64,000 nt of DNA, taken from NCBI GenBank assembly GCA_022605955.1, contig JAKCOZ010000001.1:102332211-102396210 (forward strand). Reading direction: 5' to 3'. Source of the DNA: Rallus limicola (Eukaryota > Chordata > Aves > Gruiformes > Rallidae). Position 1 is the stretch's first letter. Every line of letters starts with the position of its first letter. The notes under the pieces are model-generated. The model had not been told where the DNA came from. It was given only the letters and a program-made list of their open reading frames with translations, and searched no databases. This document shows, piece by piece, positions 10,789-23,190 of this stretch. Made by a program: the position numbers and the translations under genes.

Positions 10789-13700
10789 TGTTTGAGTAAG
10801 AAATTTGCTTTCTTCCTCATATAGAATTCAGTTTTATCACAAAAGATTTTTCTGTAATGTGGATACCTATTCATACACAGCAAATCAAGCTCTAAAAAAG
10901 GTAATAGGCATGGTTAACTGAACCCATTATCATTACAGCATTGAACACGTAATGTTTTTATTTTGAACAGGTGACTCGGACACCATCAGTTATGTATGTC
11001 TTACCTTTCTCAGCAGCAGTTGGAGGTAGTCATCATATTAATGAGCTCAACTTCTAAGGCTCCAAGGCAGTGAATGAAAAGCAGATCAAATACCAGAAAA
11101 TTTGTAGTACAGCTTTGACACTACAACAGCAAAAGCTGTTGAAAAGTTCTGTTTCCCTCATTGCACCAAATTCTTACAGAGCTCTTTCCAACACATGCTG
11201 TCCATCTGCCAGCCATGGGAGAGTACATGAAGACAAGACTTAGTCAAAGAGGCATCTGCAGCTGAGCCCTGGTTGGTTTTCCCAACTAGCAGAGTCCTTT
11301 TATTTTAAGGTCTGCATCCATCATAATATAAATTACAGGTTATAGATGTTACTGAGCAGTTTGGGAGGTCTGGCTTCAGGTGTGGCAAAGGACATTAAAT
11401 TTAGCCAATCTGTTCCTAATCGACCAATATAACCCTTCTCTCTGGTATCTTTCAGGTGGCTATTCGAGAGGCCACATCTTAGGCTCATGAGTTTCAGGGC
11501 TGTTTGTAGAGGCATTCCAGGAAATAGAAAGACTTGTGCTATTGTTGTGGACATGTAAATAAGTGGATGCTGGATACACAAGCCATGAAGCGTAGGAAAG
11601 CTGGCTTTAGTGGAAGGATTGAAGCAACTGCAGCAAGCATCCTGAACTCTGGCTTAAGTTTCACACAGAGAGTGAGTAAGTTTTGCACAGCTTATGTGGG
11701 TACTATGGGTAAATTCTCTACCACAACTCAGAGACCCCTCAGAGGTGTCCAAAGATTTGCAAAAATTTTTTGTTAAGTATTTAAAGAGTATTAGATATGT
11801 GTAGAGAAAGGATTTGGACCACTGGAATGCATCTCCTTGATCTGTTAAGCTCTGTGGTATGACAGCTGTGAAGGACTTGTATAACCATATCCTCATTCTA
11901 TTGACTGCAGGGAGGAGAAAACTTTGCTTAATGCCACCGGGAGTTAATTAGCAGGACCAAAATCACTACCTCAGTCTTTCCACTGGAAGCCTCTGCATAG
12001 TTCCTGTCTCCCAGTGCATACAATTCTGCACCTCACCCAGACTCACCAGTAATTTATACCTTATTTCTGGAAATGTTCCATACTTTGTGTGGGGTGCAGT
12101 GATTTAAAAGTAGACAGCAGCTTAGTGGCAAGATATGTCAGAGCATCCAGGAACCAAATGTCTCAGGGTACTGCATGTAAGCAGTAAACAGAGAGTTTAT
12201 AAGTATTGTTTTCTAATTCTCTCAGCCTTCTGCATGGAAGAGTTCAATGGCTGCAAAATCACCCGCTCTATGACTATTGTGCAATGAAAGGGAATGCTTA
12301 CCATTTCAATCATTGATTAGTTTTATGCCTGAACAACTGCACCGGGTCGACATATAGAGATGGGATGACTGTTAGTCACACTGCTTGTTTCTCAGTATCT
12401 CACAGAGACCTCCTTGAAGAAAAGCTGAAACTTTTTGCAGCCAGATTTATTCTCAGAAGAGTTGTACCTCCCTCAAAAGATGGTTCAGTCAGTCTGCCTT
12501 AGTTCATTCAATTTTCTCATTCTCCTTGTCATCCACTTGGAATAGTTGGGGCAGCCTTAGGGCTGCTCTGAGTCCATCTGACTGAGATTCTCTGCTAAAA
12601 GTCTTCCTTGGGATTTTCACACAGAACTGCATCCCAAGAGGACTAAACATTTTGGTCATACTTATTATCTTATCCACTCCCTCTGAGACAGCTGAGTGCC
12701 TGCAGGCAGGGGCATTGCAGTGGGTGGTGAAAAGCCCTCATAAAGTCGTATGATGCTGCAGCACCATTCAGACTATCTGGAAAGGCTGAAGAAAAACTTC
12801 TATGTTTTATATTTGCAGATTTATAATTAAATACTAACAAAATAGCTGGACTGAAAAGTAAAACAAGGGAAATGTCATTTGCTGGTGTACCCCAGTGAAG
12901 CTGGGAATACTGAAATCACAGCATATGTTTTCTCTCTTCTTAAAGGCTGCAGACTGTGGTCTATAATTTTGGTTTTTCTACTTTTGACTATGCCAAACAA
13001 CATTTTTTGTTTTGTTCAAACAGCAATCAAGAATGGTATGTTATCAAGTCACGGTGCTGTGACCTTTGGATTTAAAGTGAATGTTCTAGCTACTCAGAGC
13101 CAACACATATATTAAATTCTAAGTTTGGAGGAAGGGTGAAAAACAGAGGGCCTGCATTTTAAGATGCCTTGCAACCCCAAAGCTCAGTTCTTCATTTCTC
13201 CTCAAGATTTATTGATTTTGGTGCATGACTACAGATTTTACAGGGATGTTATACCAAGGGCATTCCATTTATTTTGGTCAACAGCCAGACAGTTAAATAC
13301 CTAAACAGTTGTCTGGAGCTGGATCAACACATGGACTCAACATGTCTTAAAATAAAGGAATAATAATGATTTTAATTCTGATTCTTTCAGTATAGATATG
13401 ATATAAATAAAAATACAATATTTTTTGACTTTTACATACATGGGGAAGAAAGAAAGTGACTGAATAAAGCACACTTCTGAAAGAGAATAGTAAGTCCTGC
13501 CTTCGGGAAAATTAAATGCTTCTGTTTACTAATTAATTTTCTTCCCAGGAGAATGCCTAATAATGTTGGAGAACTTTCATACAAAATCAGATTTTTAAAA
13601 TAAACAAATAAACTCATTATAACACAATTTTTCAATTCTTTAATATGCTGTAATCTGCCAAATTCTCTGCTGTTTTCAGCTTCTTTCCTTATTGCAATTA

Positions 13701-13832
13701 TAAAAAAAGTAACATCTATGTTTGTCTCCCATAATAAAATCTATGGATTTAACTGTGTTGGGAGGAGGCTAGATATCTCACTGGGTTAGGAACATGGCAT
13801 TCTTTTTTTCTGTTGTCCTCCTTTGAAGCAAT
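10789..13832. other. Unique non-coding sequence
   Basis: I see no gene or named repeat in these 3 kb. GC content rises moderately between about 11150 and 12750, and short frames such as 11534-11776 (plus), 11654-11896 (minus) and 12879-13115 (plus) occur. None shows a domain, and none is flanked by convincing splice signals in a consistent set. A very old, unrecognised repeat could be hidden here. Confidence 0.5.
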
Positions 13833-13980
13833 ATAGAATCACAGGATGGTTTGTGTTGGAAAGAACCTCAATGACCGCCTAGTACCTACCCCCTGCCATG
13901 TGAAGGGACACCCTCCACTAGAGCAGGTTGCCCAGAGTCCCATCCAACCTGGCCTTGAACACTGCCGGGAATAGGGAAGT
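13833..13980 (-). mobile_element. Short CR1 3' tail, minus strand
   Basis: The block opens with atagaatcacaggatggttt and continues with the CR1 3' region typical of the subfamily with 'cccctgccatg' and 'ccatccaacctggccttgaa'. Only the last about 150 bases of the element are present. This subfamily differs from the copies at 4998 and 6759. It carries no coding part. Confidence 0.88.
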
Positions 13981-14984
13981 ACCACTTGCATCAGTATGTA
14001 ACCTCCAGTTCTTAATACCCTGAGAGCATAAAATGTCAGTGAAGCACCAAAAAATTTCAGTCTGCTAGAAAACAATGAAAAACTGAAAATGAACAGAAAT
14101 CATTGCACTTTTCCACACTGGGTAGGTAGATGAATACCAGGTCCACAAGTACTGTTCAGAGGTGGATCGGAATGGACTTTGACCTAAGCAGGCTGAGGCA
14201 GTTGTTGATCAAGTGTTTTTGGTGGCCTACACAGTTGATATCTCTAACTCCTGATATCTATGTTGCGCCACAATTATTTTTTTTTTTTTTAGTGAGAAGA
14301 AAGGAAGGAGGGGATTGATTGAAATCTCTTTCAGTTAGATTAGTTTTCCATTACATCCCTCTGTGTACCAGTAGAAGCATTTGCCACAAAATAATCTAAG
14401 GGATAATGCAGGAAAGAATGTGTGTCTGGAAAGAGGGGACACTGCTAGCCCAGGAGTCCAGGAACCACAAAAATATTAGGTCAGTAAAAGCTTTACAGAT
14501 TCTAGTGCCAACACCCCTAATTTGGACTAGAGAAGCCGTAGTGTTACAATTTTTTAAAAGCCCCCAAACTTCAAAGTAAATCTGTTCTGCTGAGGACAGC
14601 TGACTTCATGTCTCTGTGAAGCTTGACAGCCATCCACTCAATTGCACACTGACACGTCTGAAGAGTAAAGCCAAAGTTTTACCCTTTATATCAACAAACA
14701 CAAAATGCTTCTGGTTCTTGCTGCAGTGAATAGACACCTCACAAAGGTTGATTTGAGGACCTAAGGTTGCCATTTGTAGTTGCTTACTAAAAGGAACATA
14801 CTAAGAAGCTACATTTTGTAGTCATTCACAGGATTCACTAGACCTAGACACTGTTCCTAAATTATATACAATGTACAAACCAAACCAGGGAATTCCAGAC
14901 TACAAGTTCATTCCTGTTCATGATGCCCTGAGGACTGTTCCACCATCCTTTCTCCCCAAGTGCAGTTCACTGATTTTAACAGTT
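13981..14984. other. Unique AT-rich sequence
   Basis: I see no gene or recognised repeat. A T-rich run lies near 14276-14291. The frames at 13839-14075 (minus) and 14130-14318 (plus) are chance frames, the first being partly CR1 tail. Confidence 0.6.
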
Positions 14985-15105
14985 CACAATACTGAAGGAC
15001 ATAGCCCTACAGTGAGAGATGAGCAAAAAATACCTTGGTCAAGGTCATACAAATTCTTGTAAGTAGAGAAGTTCAAGTAACTGACTAATCTTTCTGGCTT
15101 CAACA
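14985..15105 (-). mobile_element. Ancient MIR-like SINE relic, minus orientation
   Basis: In reverse complement this matches the tRNA-derived MIR family. The plus strand shows agagatgagc, then ccttggtcaaggtcatacaa, then cttgtaagtagagaa and tctttctggcttcaa. These correspond in order to the MIR antisense blocks for 'cccaaggtcacacagc', 'tagtaagtggcagag' and 'tctggctccaaa'. Divergence is high, as expected for an insertion older than birds. The alternative is a chance match to the shared MIR/L2 core. Confidence 0.5.
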
Positions 15106-15659
15106 TACCTGAAGTGTTCCTGTGTGTATCGTAAGATCTTTTGTTGTGTATCCCTGTGCTTTGCTGTTGAGACTAGTCAACAAAGAAGGGTTTCAGTTAG
15201 TGCCAATTGTGATAGGGGTTTTAGGAAATATGATTATTAATGAGTATTTATGTAGGCCTGTGTGTAGATTCACTGCTTCTTATGAGAAGATCAGATTTTC
15301 AGATGTGAAGCGAGCTTTAGCCTGTGTTCTTATCTGATTTTAGTTTAAGACTGAAATCTATGGATGTAAAACTTAAATGCTTGGAAATTAAAATACAGCT
15401 GTCTGTACTACAATCACAGAACTGTGTAGAGAAATATTTTCATTAATTCCTGATCTGCCTGTTTTGACAGCAGCTTAGTTGTCTGATAACAAAACGAGAC
15501 AAATTAAATCCTGCTTCAGGCAGTACACAGACCACATTACTCAAAAAGAGAAATTAAAAACTGTTGAACATCTGTTATTACTGTGAGTTTAATCTGTAGA
15601 ACAACTTCATTATTTTACTTCACATATTTAACTTTACTATTGAGCAAAAAGAGAAGGTC
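15106..15659. other. Unique AT-rich sequence between two MIR-like relics
   Basis: I see no gene or recognised repeat. A 71-codon frame (15122-15337, plus) lacks any motif. Confidence 0.6.
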
Positions 15660-15840
15660 TTGCGGTTAGAATATTGCTTTTTGGGAAAAAAAATCTTCTA
15701 TTTATTGTCTTATTTGCTGTTGATTCCTGAGTGACATTATACAAATAAATTAGTCTCTCTGTGCCTTAGCTATCCCATCAGCAAAATGGTAATATCATTA
15801 CTGATTGCTTCATGAGGTGCTGGGAATATGAATTAGTTTC
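15660..15840 (+). mobile_element. Ancient MIR-like SINE, near full length, plus strand
   Basis: The order of blocks follows MIR closely. It opens with gcggttagaatattgc, matching the tRNA-like 'ggttagagcattgg' region. After a degenerate middle come gagtgacattatacaa, tctctctgtgccttag, ccatcagcaaaatgg, taatatcatt and tcatgaggtgctgggaa. These match the family's 'tgtgacct..gcaa', 'cctctctgtgcctcag', 'tcatctgtaaaatggg' and 'tcatagggttgttg' blocks. It is diverged and has no poly-A tail. The block series is long enough to make chance unlikely. Confidence 0.62.
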
Positions 15841-16077
15841 AAATTTTCCCCATCTGGAAGTGGCAGAAACTACTTCCCTCTCTGAACAGGACTTTGAAAC
15901 TAATGAATTAAGAGTACTGTACATGGAGCCAAGCATTATTAAGTTTCTGGTGATAGAGCATTATGAATTGTTTGATGGTAGAGAGATCATTTATAGTAGA
16001 ACCATCAAATGTGATAAAAATCGCATCATACATTTCACTGACCTGGATAGTGTCTCTTTCAACTGTAAGAATTTAGG
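15841..16077. other. Unique sequence inside a 105-codon open frame
   Basis: A plus frame runs from 15812 to 16129. It begins inside the MIR-like relic and ends inside the tandem duplication that follows. It shows no known domain, signal peptide or membrane segment. Such an arrangement argues against a real gene. I do not call a CDS. Confidence 0.5.
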
Positions 16078-16141
16078 CACAAACTTACTTCAAATAATGC
16101 AAATAATACCACAAACTTACTTCAAATAATGCAAATAATAC
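16078..16141. repeat. Perfect 32-bp tandem duplication with POU octamers
   Basis: Two identical 32-bp units (16078-16109 and 16110-16141) sit head to tail. Each begins cacaaacttacttc and contains atgcaaat, the canonical octamer bound by POU-family (OCT) factors. Perfect identity between the copies points to a recent duplication. Confidence 0.9.
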
Positions 16142-19100
16142 AAAATGTCTTAGCTTTACTGAGTATTTTCAACATGGACTATCACCGTGTGCATTCATGA
16201 AGTACTGGAACACAATTTCTGCAGTACTGCACATGGTATACTTTTCTCTGTAAATGACATTCATAATGAAAACTAGTAGTCATTCAATACAAAGAAATTT
16301 AATGTACCTTTTAGACTTCTTTTTGTAGTTTACCCCACAGACACACAAACCTCTAAGGGTGAATGAGACTCACTGAGGAACAAGGCTTATCAGCTGGGGT
16401 ATAGTACTGCAGTAGTGCTCTATATTTCTGTCAGAACTTGCTCTTCTGTATTTACACAGTGGCCTGCCAAGATGAGTTGTTATACCATTTAAAGTTTTCA
16501 CTATTTACAGTGTTTTTGAAATGTGTGCCATTGCAGGTTGTGGATAAGGACCCCAAAAACTCCATGGGAAGGGGGTGCAAAGCAATGCAGTTGCACTGCG
16601 ACAAAAAGGAAGGATAATTTTTGAACTGAAACCACACAGAATCTTTTAAAGGCTAATTTAAGATGTTAAACACCACCTCCACCATGCACACACTGCATAA
16701 AAGATATGCTGCAGTATTGACATGTTTTCTCTGAGTGAAATCCTGAGCTAGAGCTGAGGAGTATGTTTTAGAGGAATCTCACAGAGGTAGAGTGCACTCT
16801 TTTGGCACAGCTAAACAGAGTTTAACTATGACTTCATGCAGTATAGAAAATGTTTTGCAGCAGTGAATTATTGTAGATTGAATCCAACCATGGGTACCAA
16901 TCAGAAAATGAAACTATTTGCAAAAAAAATACCAACAAACCAAAACACATTCCTGAGTGATATTTCTCTGAGCAAAACAAATTTTGCACCAATCTGATTT
17001 CCTTGTAGTTTACTTTAATAGATATATACTCACTCTCAAAATACTGCTACAACCTGACAGAATATTATATAGGATTTGATAATAAATGGTATCATCAGCT
17101 GGAGAACATAGGGCCACAGGGTTTTTGGAAGAAATCATCATCTGTAAAGGGTGGATAAAGCATTATGCTGAATCTCCAGTGCTTGTAACTTTTAATGTTA
17201 CTTTCAAAAGGAACAGGCTATCTACAATGAACACCTTGTTTCAGAAGAATTAAGCACCCTCCCACAGCCTTTTTTCCCCCAAATGTAGACAAGAATCAAA
17301 CTCTGGAGGTGCAATCCAGAACTGGTAACTTCCTTTGCTCCCCCTCCGCAGCCCCCAATCTCTCTTTTCTTTTTTGAGTTTCTCAGAATTTCAGTCTCCT
17401 TAAAGAAATTTCTACATTAACATGTCATTTGAAAAATAAATTATGATATATCACACCGTGCTTCTCTATTTGCCATCTTGGCCACTTGCAAGCAGGCTAA
17501 ATAACATCCCCTGCCTAAGAAACACTTGAGTACTTCCCATTCCTACTTCTATACTGGATGAAATTAAATGCTTCCTGGACAGTGGAAAAAATAGTAGATT
17601 TAAGCATGTATACTGCATCTATAAATACATTTACTATTTGAACTATATAACAATCACTATATCTCCCTAAATCTCTGTGATCTCTGTGAAATCACTTTAC
17701 CACAAAAAATCAAGGTCATCATCCCTTTTCTATGGCTATACTCACAATTTTTCTTTCTATGAGCTTTTAAGGAGTTTGGCAATTATTTAGCCATTCATAA
17801 AGGTGATAGCTGATATGAAATAAAATAGGAGGGAAAAGACAAACTAAAGAAGATTTAAAAGCTCTTTCAGCTTCATTCCTGATATATTAGCTGATAAATT
17901 ACCAAAGCTCACTGCAACAAGAAAGCAGAGGTTCAGAAAAGCATTCTTTATGCAGCATACTGTGAGACTGTTGTCAGAGCCTACTTTGTCCATGGTTTCT
18001 TGACCATTCAAAGCCCCTGGTGTCTCACCTATCCACATCTGTTCTGAAGTCACCTTTTTTTCTACTCTTGTAATCTTTATACCACACAATCCTATTTGAA
18101 CTTAACTCTTTATTTTAAATCCTGATGTCCTTGCCCCTGTGTTGTAAAACTATCTTCTCTGTTGGCAGCTAATGGAGCACCACATATGCTGACTCAAATG
18201 CTAAGTTGGCTTTGGGTATCTCTTGTTAAAATGGTGACCAGTCATTGCTTGATAGCATAAAGCCATTCCAGGTTTCACAAAGAAGTGTTATTAATTCTTT
18301 TTAAAAACAGAAATTCTAAGTAGAGAGTAGTGCTGGTTCTTTACCCATGTACATAGATTTACTGGCAGTTTTTAAGAGGCATTTCTTGCTAGTCATGCTA
18401 ATTTCTTATCTGTGAAGACATTTGCTCAATAGTATATAGGCAATCAATAGAGACAGACATACAAACTTACATACATACAGACATACCTCTGCTTTTGTAG
18501 GCATTCGAAAATCTATCAGGAAGACTTGTTTCTTTATCTTCTTCCTCTCATGTGATTCAAAATAATGCCCGTACTTTACATAGAGTGCACAGCACCTGGC
18601 TAGTGGTGATGGTCTCTTTACTATCTGCTTTTCTGGGAGCACCGCTTACTGATGGTAGGTAGACCATACCTGTTATCAACCTATTCACATGAGGAACAGT
18701 TTCTGCTTCTCTTCATAGTGTGGCAGGAAGCCTTCAGAGTCAACAAACATGTTGGGAGGATGAAGAGGACTTTTTAAGAGCACAAGAAGGGCTGTAACTG
18801 TCACCAATTTAACCTACCCAGACTCACGCATGACATGGAGTTTTAACGAAAGTTGGTTGTGGGTACCTGTGTGCTGTTTGCCTATGTATGAATTAGAAGA
18901 GACCTACCTTGTACTGATATTTTATTTATGCAGTGAAATGAAGTAAATAAGCATTTGTTAAAAGGATAATAAAAAATTTCTAGGATCTGAGACAGTTTCT
19001 GACCCAGTTGTATTCTGACACAATATAAAATTTTCCTACTAAGAAATGACTGGCTGTGGTAACTCTCAGGGGGTCTGGGGTGGCCAGTTATTCTATACAC

Positions 19101-21574
19101 TGGAAAAAGTGATTGTATACCTTAGAAAAACAGTGTTTATGCAGCTAAATAACTTCTATCTCTACCAGAAGTATTCATCTGTCTGTCTTTGGTTCTTTGG
19201 GAATTACAAAATACTACACTAGTGACTGACTTATACCCTTGAGCACGTGTTGCACTATTTTCATACTGAAACTTTGAGTCTTCTTTGCTGGTGTTTATGT
19301 CCAGGAATGTTTTGCAGTGACCTCCTGCTATGTCTGAAACTCTAGAAATATTTGCTTCGGAACTGTAGTAGTATTTCACTAAAATACATTAGCAAAACAT
19401 GTTCCCATTCTTGATGTATGCTATTGTGTATTTATTCCCAAACAGTTAAGATAATGGCTTTTAGAGTAAATATTATGGAACCTTTTATGGCTATCCATTA
19501 AGGAGGTGAAGATGAGCAAATAACTATCAGTTAGCTGATACTGTGGCCTAAATTTCAGATACCAGAGTAGTTATTTTCCCTTTTAGAGAAATTTATGGTA
19601 CAAACATATAAAAGGAAATTTAAGAAATTGTTAATGACAATAAATTCCAGCACATGCCAAAAAAACCCCAAACCTATAAAATTTCAATGTAAATTCTTTC
19701 AAATTTAGCTCCTGTGCAGATATTACTATTAGGTGGTTGCTACATCAAGGCTGTAGAATCAGCTTCTCTTCCATAAAATATTTTTTTTAGATCTATGAAG
19801 CCACTTTCCTTCCTTCCACCTTTCTTTCCTCCCTAATATGGAAGGATCTGACTGTCATCCAAAATAAAGACATTTTCTGTGTGTTTGTCCAAATTCTTTG
19901 TACTTCTAATTATTGCTACACATTGTGTGTCACAGTTTATAATAAGATATTCCTCCCTTATTCCTCCCTCAGATTTCAGTTTCTGTGCACCCTTCTCTGA
20001 ATCTAATCTAACATAATTAACTCCAAAAGAGATTTAGTACAGTGGCAACTTACATAAAGGAGCACTTTATTGTTAAAGATGACAGACAAATCCTGATGCA
20101 TGTGCTTCCAAGCAGCAATGCTACATAAAATCTTGTATAATTTCTATAAAACAGGGGTACATCATTGATAACTATCATCATTCTTTTTTTTTTTAGCTGT
20201 GGCATCAGCTTAAAATCATAATGGGTCCTGTTTTCAACCCCATAAAATATATTCAGTATTTCACATGAAACAGAAATGTAGCATTTGGGCAATTCCAACA
20301 GATAAATAAGTTACCCAATTGAATATTCAATGAATTGCTCTGCCTCACAGAAAAAAAAACCCTTTCTTTCCCCCTATGGCAGATTACTGCACAATACATC
20401 TTTAACCAGGCAACAAACTAAATGCACGCCATCTAGCATTACGTGAAGTTCCTTAGAGTGTTTCCAATCCGAAGCCATTCAACGGCCATTCACCTCCCAG
20501 AAAAAAAGTTACCCTTTACTCAAATGTCTTTGCCATGAACCACAGGTGGATATTCATGACTGCAATTTGTTTTGAAAGAAGAGAATGTTTCTGTACTGAG
20601 CTCTTTGAGAAGTAGTTCAAACAGTCTCTAATATGAGCTATGTGTAAGTTAGTTTTCTACTGCAGACCAGACCCTTAAATTACTAGGTGTTCTTCAAGGT
20701 TAGGCAAGGAAATCAGTTTAAACACATCAGCATTACTTATTTGATGTTGTCCCTTCTCTTCCTCTTTGCATGTTTTAAACACAAGGTTAAAGGCTTATCA
20801 GCAAAAATTTGCAGGGTATGGACCTGAATGCTTGTACATACCTTTTGTAATTATAAGTGAAATAGAATTCCTACTGAATATCTTCAAATTAAAATATACG
20901 AGGAGAGAAAAATCTCTGTAAGAAAGGCAGGCATGAGAAACATTACTGAAGTAGTAGACATCCCCCACCTATACCAAAGAAAGCAATCTATTGAGTTTTT
21001 TAATCATGAGGGAAAGTAATCTATTACAACTGTTTCACTAAGGACATAGTTCATTTTTTCTTACTTCAAGAGATAAGATCAACATATATTTCTGCAACAC
21101 ATGCTGTAGCTCATCCAACAGTTATGTGCTGAACATAATGTGGAGTTCACATGAAGCAAATTTATCACCTTTTTCGTGTCTAATAACACATTCTTTGGCC
21201 TTCCTGGTCTTAATATTTCTATGGTTTTAAATACAATTGTTTTTAAAAGGACACAAGGGTCTAAATTCAAACTTTCACAGCTTTCTGCAGAATAAAATTT
21301 CTCACAAATTCCAAAAGGAAGTTGTCTATATCCTGCAGTCCTCTTTACACTTTAGAAAGCTGATTTCATCATTGGGAAACCCAGATGCCTCACAACTGAA
21401 CTACTTGGTAACACTTGGATCATTTATGTTCATTGCTTATTAATCAGTAAAGAGGTCGGAAAATTTGTCTTTTGGTTTTGGGTTTTTTTGTTGTTTTTGT
21501 TGAGGTTTTCTCCTATGAAGGGAAAAAATGTCTAATCCCATACAACTTTTGTATAACAATAATAATGCTAATAA
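16142..21574. other. Unique AT-rich sequence, no gene seen
   Basis: This is over 5 kb without a recognised gene or interspersed repeat. Many short frames exist on both strands, all under 85 codons and without motifs. Small simple-sequence stretches occur, such as the gacatacatac-type run near 18455-18487. Parts could be distal regulatory sequence, but nothing in the bases alone proves it. Confidence 0.55.
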
Positions 21575-21755
21575 TAGAATCACAGAATATCCTGAGTTGG
21601 AAGGGTTCCATAAAGATCATCAAGTCCAACTCCTGGCTCCACACAGGACCAGACAGGTCAGAGCATGGGACTGAACACATCGTCCAGATGCTTCTGGAAA
21701 TCAGTCAAGCTGGGTGCTTTGACCACTTCCCTGGGGAATTCCATAAAATATGCTT
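21575..21755 (-). mobile_element. CR1 3' tail, minus strand
   Basis: It starts with tagaatcacagaatatcctg and continues gttggaagggttcc and atcatcaagtccaactcctg, then ttgaccacttccctgggga. This is the CR1 subfamily with the 'cctgagttggaagggacc' tail. Only about 180 bases of the 3' end remain. The ORF-bearing part is absent. Confidence 0.88.
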
Positions 21756-22590
21756 GTATTTAAATCCCTTGGTTTTGCTTTCCTGTGTATACACAGGGAA
21801 ACTCACTTACCCTTTCATGAAGTTTTCATTAAACTATACTGAAGAAATCAAAGGGAAGTAGAACCTTTATGCTAGAGTAGGACTAAATTCTGTCCATCCC
21901 TCCCCCCCAAAAAAAAAGGTAGTAGTGGATGCTGCCCATTTCCAAAGAACTTCTTCCTTGCAAAATGTTTGTCTCTTTTTCTCAGTACACTTCATTATTT
22001 TCCTCTGTCTTGCCAGAAATAAAAACAAATACACCTGGTATGGGAAAACTTGTGTATAAAAACAGGAAAAAGGGATACCCTTTGGCAGTTCATGAGGAAG
22101 GTCAGTCTGAGGCTAAATAAATAGAATACTTTTCCCTTCCACTCAAAACATGAATTCCTAAGTGCGTTATGCCTTAATCAAATTAAGGAATGACTTCTGT
22201 ATTAGAGCCTGAACACCCTAATTCCAGAAAGTCTCATTTCTCTGGGGTTCTCATCAGTTCACCCAGTTGGTGCACCACAAATAAACCCACCCTTCTAGGA
22301 AGTTCTTTTAAATATTTTTAATCATGCAATTTAGCTTTTAAAATGTGACTGTTTCCTTATTTACCAAACCAATATGAATCACAGTTTTTTGAGTAATAGT
22401 CCCTTCCTCTTGGTTGGAGTGAGCAGGGAGGTAGCAATCTCCTGAAATAGGAGTTGTAAGCACCCACATATTCTAAGAAAAATGACAACATCTTACAAAT
22501 TCTTCTTATTAGAAATCTCTAAATTACCATTAATGGCTGAGATCTGTATTATGGTCAGTGTTGGCAATAAACATAGAATAGGCTAAAATT
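21756..22590. other. Unique AT-rich sequence
   Basis: I see no gene. A C run followed by an A run lies at about 21903-21918. The 63-codon plus frame at 21929-22120 has no motif. Confidence 0.6.
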
Positions 22591-23190
22591 TGTACTGGGT
22601 CTGGTTGGGATAGAGTAAACTTCATAGCAGCCTGTATGGTGCTTTGTTTTGGATTTGTGGCTAAACCAGTGTTGATAGCATATGGCTGTTTTGGCTATGA
22701 CTGAGCTGTGCTTGCACAGCATTAAGGTTTTCTCTCTTTCCCACTGTAGTCCTGCAGTTAGTGGGATGTAGTCTGGATGTGGGAGAAGAGGCTGGTAGCA
22801 GACACAGACAGGGTAGCCAACTTGAACTGACCAAAGACATATTCCATATGATATGATATCATGCTTAGTAATAAAAGCTCAAGGAAACAAGGAGGAAGGA
22901 GGGATGTTTGTGGTATTGGTGTTTGTCTTCCCAAGTGACCATTACATTTGCTAAGACCATGCTTTCCAGGAAGTGGCCAAACATCTGCCTGTCAATGGGC
23001 AGTAGATGCGGTGAACTTTGTTGATGTGCTCAGCTTTTGCTTTGATTATTAAACTGACTTTATTTTGACCCACGGTTTCTCACCTTTGGTATTCCTATTC
23101 TGTCTACTTTTCCTCTGGGTCATGGGAGAGGACTGAAGGAGTGGTTGTGTGGGTGCTTGGCTGTTGTCCAGGGTCAATGAAACACAGCCA
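22591..23190 (+). mobile_element. Solo LTR of a second endogenous retrovirus family
   Basis: This about 600-bp block belongs to a very common avian LTR. It begins tgtactgggtctggttggga and ends near gtcaatgaaacaca. Recognisable inner blocks include gttttggatttgtg, accaaagacatattcc, gtgtttgtcttcccaagt and tgactttattttgacccacg. LTR signals can be read: a palindrome atgatatcat at 22853-22862, where related copies carry a CRE-type site; a TATA-like taataaaag at 22869-22877; and the variant polyadenylation signal attaaa at 23048-23053. There is no gag, pol or env next to it. The exact right end and target-site duplication are unclear. Confidence 0.75.
22869..22877 (+). promoter_or_regulatory. TATA-like box of the LTR
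   Basis: The element taataaaag lies just downstream of the CRE-like palindrome atgatatcat (22853-22862), where this LTR family carries its TATA box. Both sites have drifted from the forms I remember for the family, so promoter activity is doubtful. Confidence 0.4.

Noticed and set aside
10195..10824. Several overlapping open frames of up to 138 codons on both strands in LTR copy 1
   Set aside because: They follow the GC-rich repeated ccatgggctgca unit of the LTR, overlap in many frames and have no domain. LTR sequence is not coding here.
15812..16129. 105-codon plus frame as a small gene
   Set aside because: It starts inside a MIR-like relic, ends inside a fresh tandem duplication and shows no domain.
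16078..16141. CRISPR-like or satellite array
   Set aside because: There are only two head-to-tail copies without spacers, and the window is vertebrate.
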